A DNA stretch of 64,000 nucleotides, taken from positions 682,001 to 746,000 of the forward strand of contig NZ_BAABHY010000001.1 of assembly GCF_039542345.1 (NCBI RefSeq), in the 5' to 3' direction. This document shows, piece by piece, positions 63,643 to 64,000 of this stretch. The notes under the pieces were generated by a model. The model saw nothing but the letters and a program-made list of their open reading frames with translations, was not told where the DNA came from and made no database searches. Both the position numbers and the translations under genes were made by a program. Each line of letters opens with the position of its first letter. The first letter of the stretch is position 1. This stretch comes from Orbus sasakiae. Lineage in GTDB: Bacteria; Pseudomonadota; Gammaproteobacteria; Enterobacterales; Orbaceae.

Positions 63643-64000
63643 CTAAAGTAATTTTTTGAGTGAATATAAGATATCAAGCGCCTGCTTAGGGGTTAAGGTA
63701 TCCGGTTCAATATCTTTTAGCATACGTTCTACTTCTGATGGTTCAGCTTCCGTGATAAAGGTTAGCTGTGAACTATCAACATGGGAATAAGATGTCTGTT
63801 TTGATAATGTTTCTAATTCTTTCAGTTTTTGTTTAGCACGTTTTAAAATGGAATTGGGTACACCAGCAAGGCCAGCAACAGCGATACCAAAACTTTTACT
63901 GGCTGGACCATCTGCAACGGTATGCATGAAAGCAATAGTGTTATCATGTTCAACTGCATCAAAATGAACATTATGTACACCTGATATACTTTCTGAGAGT
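63643..64000 (-). CDS. mutS: DNA mismatch repair protein MutS, C-terminal end
   Basis: Only the last 119 codons are in the window, reading from the right edge on the minus strand. The segment VHNVHFDAVEHDNTIAFMHT, then DGPASKSFGIAVAGLAGVP and ILKRAKQKLKELE, is the end of the MutS ATPase domain. The last part (TLTPKQALDILYSLKKLL) is the C-terminal helix used for tetramer formation. The start and the rest of the protein lie beyond base 64000. Confidence 0.96.
   Translation of the reverse strand, partial: LSESISGVHNVHFDAVEHDNTIAFMHTVADGPASKSFGIAVAGLAGVPNSILKRAKQKLKELETLSKQTSYSHVDSSQLTFITEAEPSEVERMLKDIEPDTLTPKQALDILYSLKKLL

Noticed and set aside
1..64000. CRISPR arrays, tRNA and rRNA genes
   Set aside because: No regularly spaced 25-40 base repeats, no tRNA-like cloverleaf with a T-loop (GTTCGAATC type), and no rRNA sequence were noticed on reading.

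Overview
The window looks like the chromosome of an AT-rich gammaproteobacterium. Housekeeping proteins (Rho, Gnd, NlpD, GpmA, YbbA/YbbP/TesA, RlmF, MacAB, MutS) read like close relatives of Enterobacterales and Pasteurellales proteins, but base composition is clearly low-GC. The mix of a Pasteurellaceae-like molybdate transporter (MolBCA type), a dat-ddc diaminopropane operon and a beta-glucoside PTS fits an Orbales/Orbaceae-type gut symbiont (Gilliamella, Frischella, Orbus), but that placement is inference, not proof.

Layout. 0-5.7 kb: end of an unrecognised gene, ycbX, rho, gnd, a DedA protein. 5.9-7.5 kb: fdhD and a PhzF-family gene. 7.6-14.7 kb: a catabolic/transport locus made of a class II HMG-CoA reductase, an AtuA-family protein split in two genes, a sigma-54 enhancer-binding regulator and a TctA-like permease with a small membrane partner. 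Both operons start at good -24/-12 sigma-54 promoters. 14.8-20.5 kb: a lactose/cellobiose-type PTS with a GH1 6-phospho-beta-glucosidase and a PRD regulator. 20.7-30.5 kb: a defence island (type I hsdM-hsdS-hsdR, then mcrB-mcrC) ending at a decayed IS30 transposase. 30.7-34.5 kb: ybbP-ybbA divergent from tesA. 35.2-38 kb: dat-ddc, making 1,3-diaminopropane. 38.2-41.9 kb: an autotransporter behind a strong Fur box, and a serine hydrolase. 42.1-45.8 kb: a ModE-box-led MolABC-like transporter plus a ModA-like protein without signal peptide. 45.9-47.3 kb: an exported RNase A-like toxin with a CdiI-like immunity gene. 47.8-52.6 kb: ygfZ, sdhE-ygfX, rsmI, nlpD, gpmA. 52.6-54 kb: a duplicated gpmA 3' end bracketing an orphan gene. 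54.2-56.5 kb: a periplasmic DUF4432 epimerase-like protein and rlmF. 56.6-63.4 kb: macA-macB-outer-membrane factor with a convergent two-component system. The last bases are the mutS 3' end.

How parts work together. FdhD, the ModE operator and the Mol transporter all point to active molybdoenzymes. The HMG-CoA reductase/AtuA/permease locus looks like one sigma-54 regulon for importing and oxidising a small branched acid, with mevalonate as one candidate. The two-component system beside macAB may act through three TTTCATT repeats spaced exactly 11 bp in the macA promoter. The strongest candidates for something little described are the HMGR-AtuA sigma-54 locus, the stand-alone exported RNase A-like toxin/immunity pair, the signal-less ModA homologue and the gpmA-repeat-bracketed orphan gene. 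No tRNA, rRNA or CRISPR array was seen.
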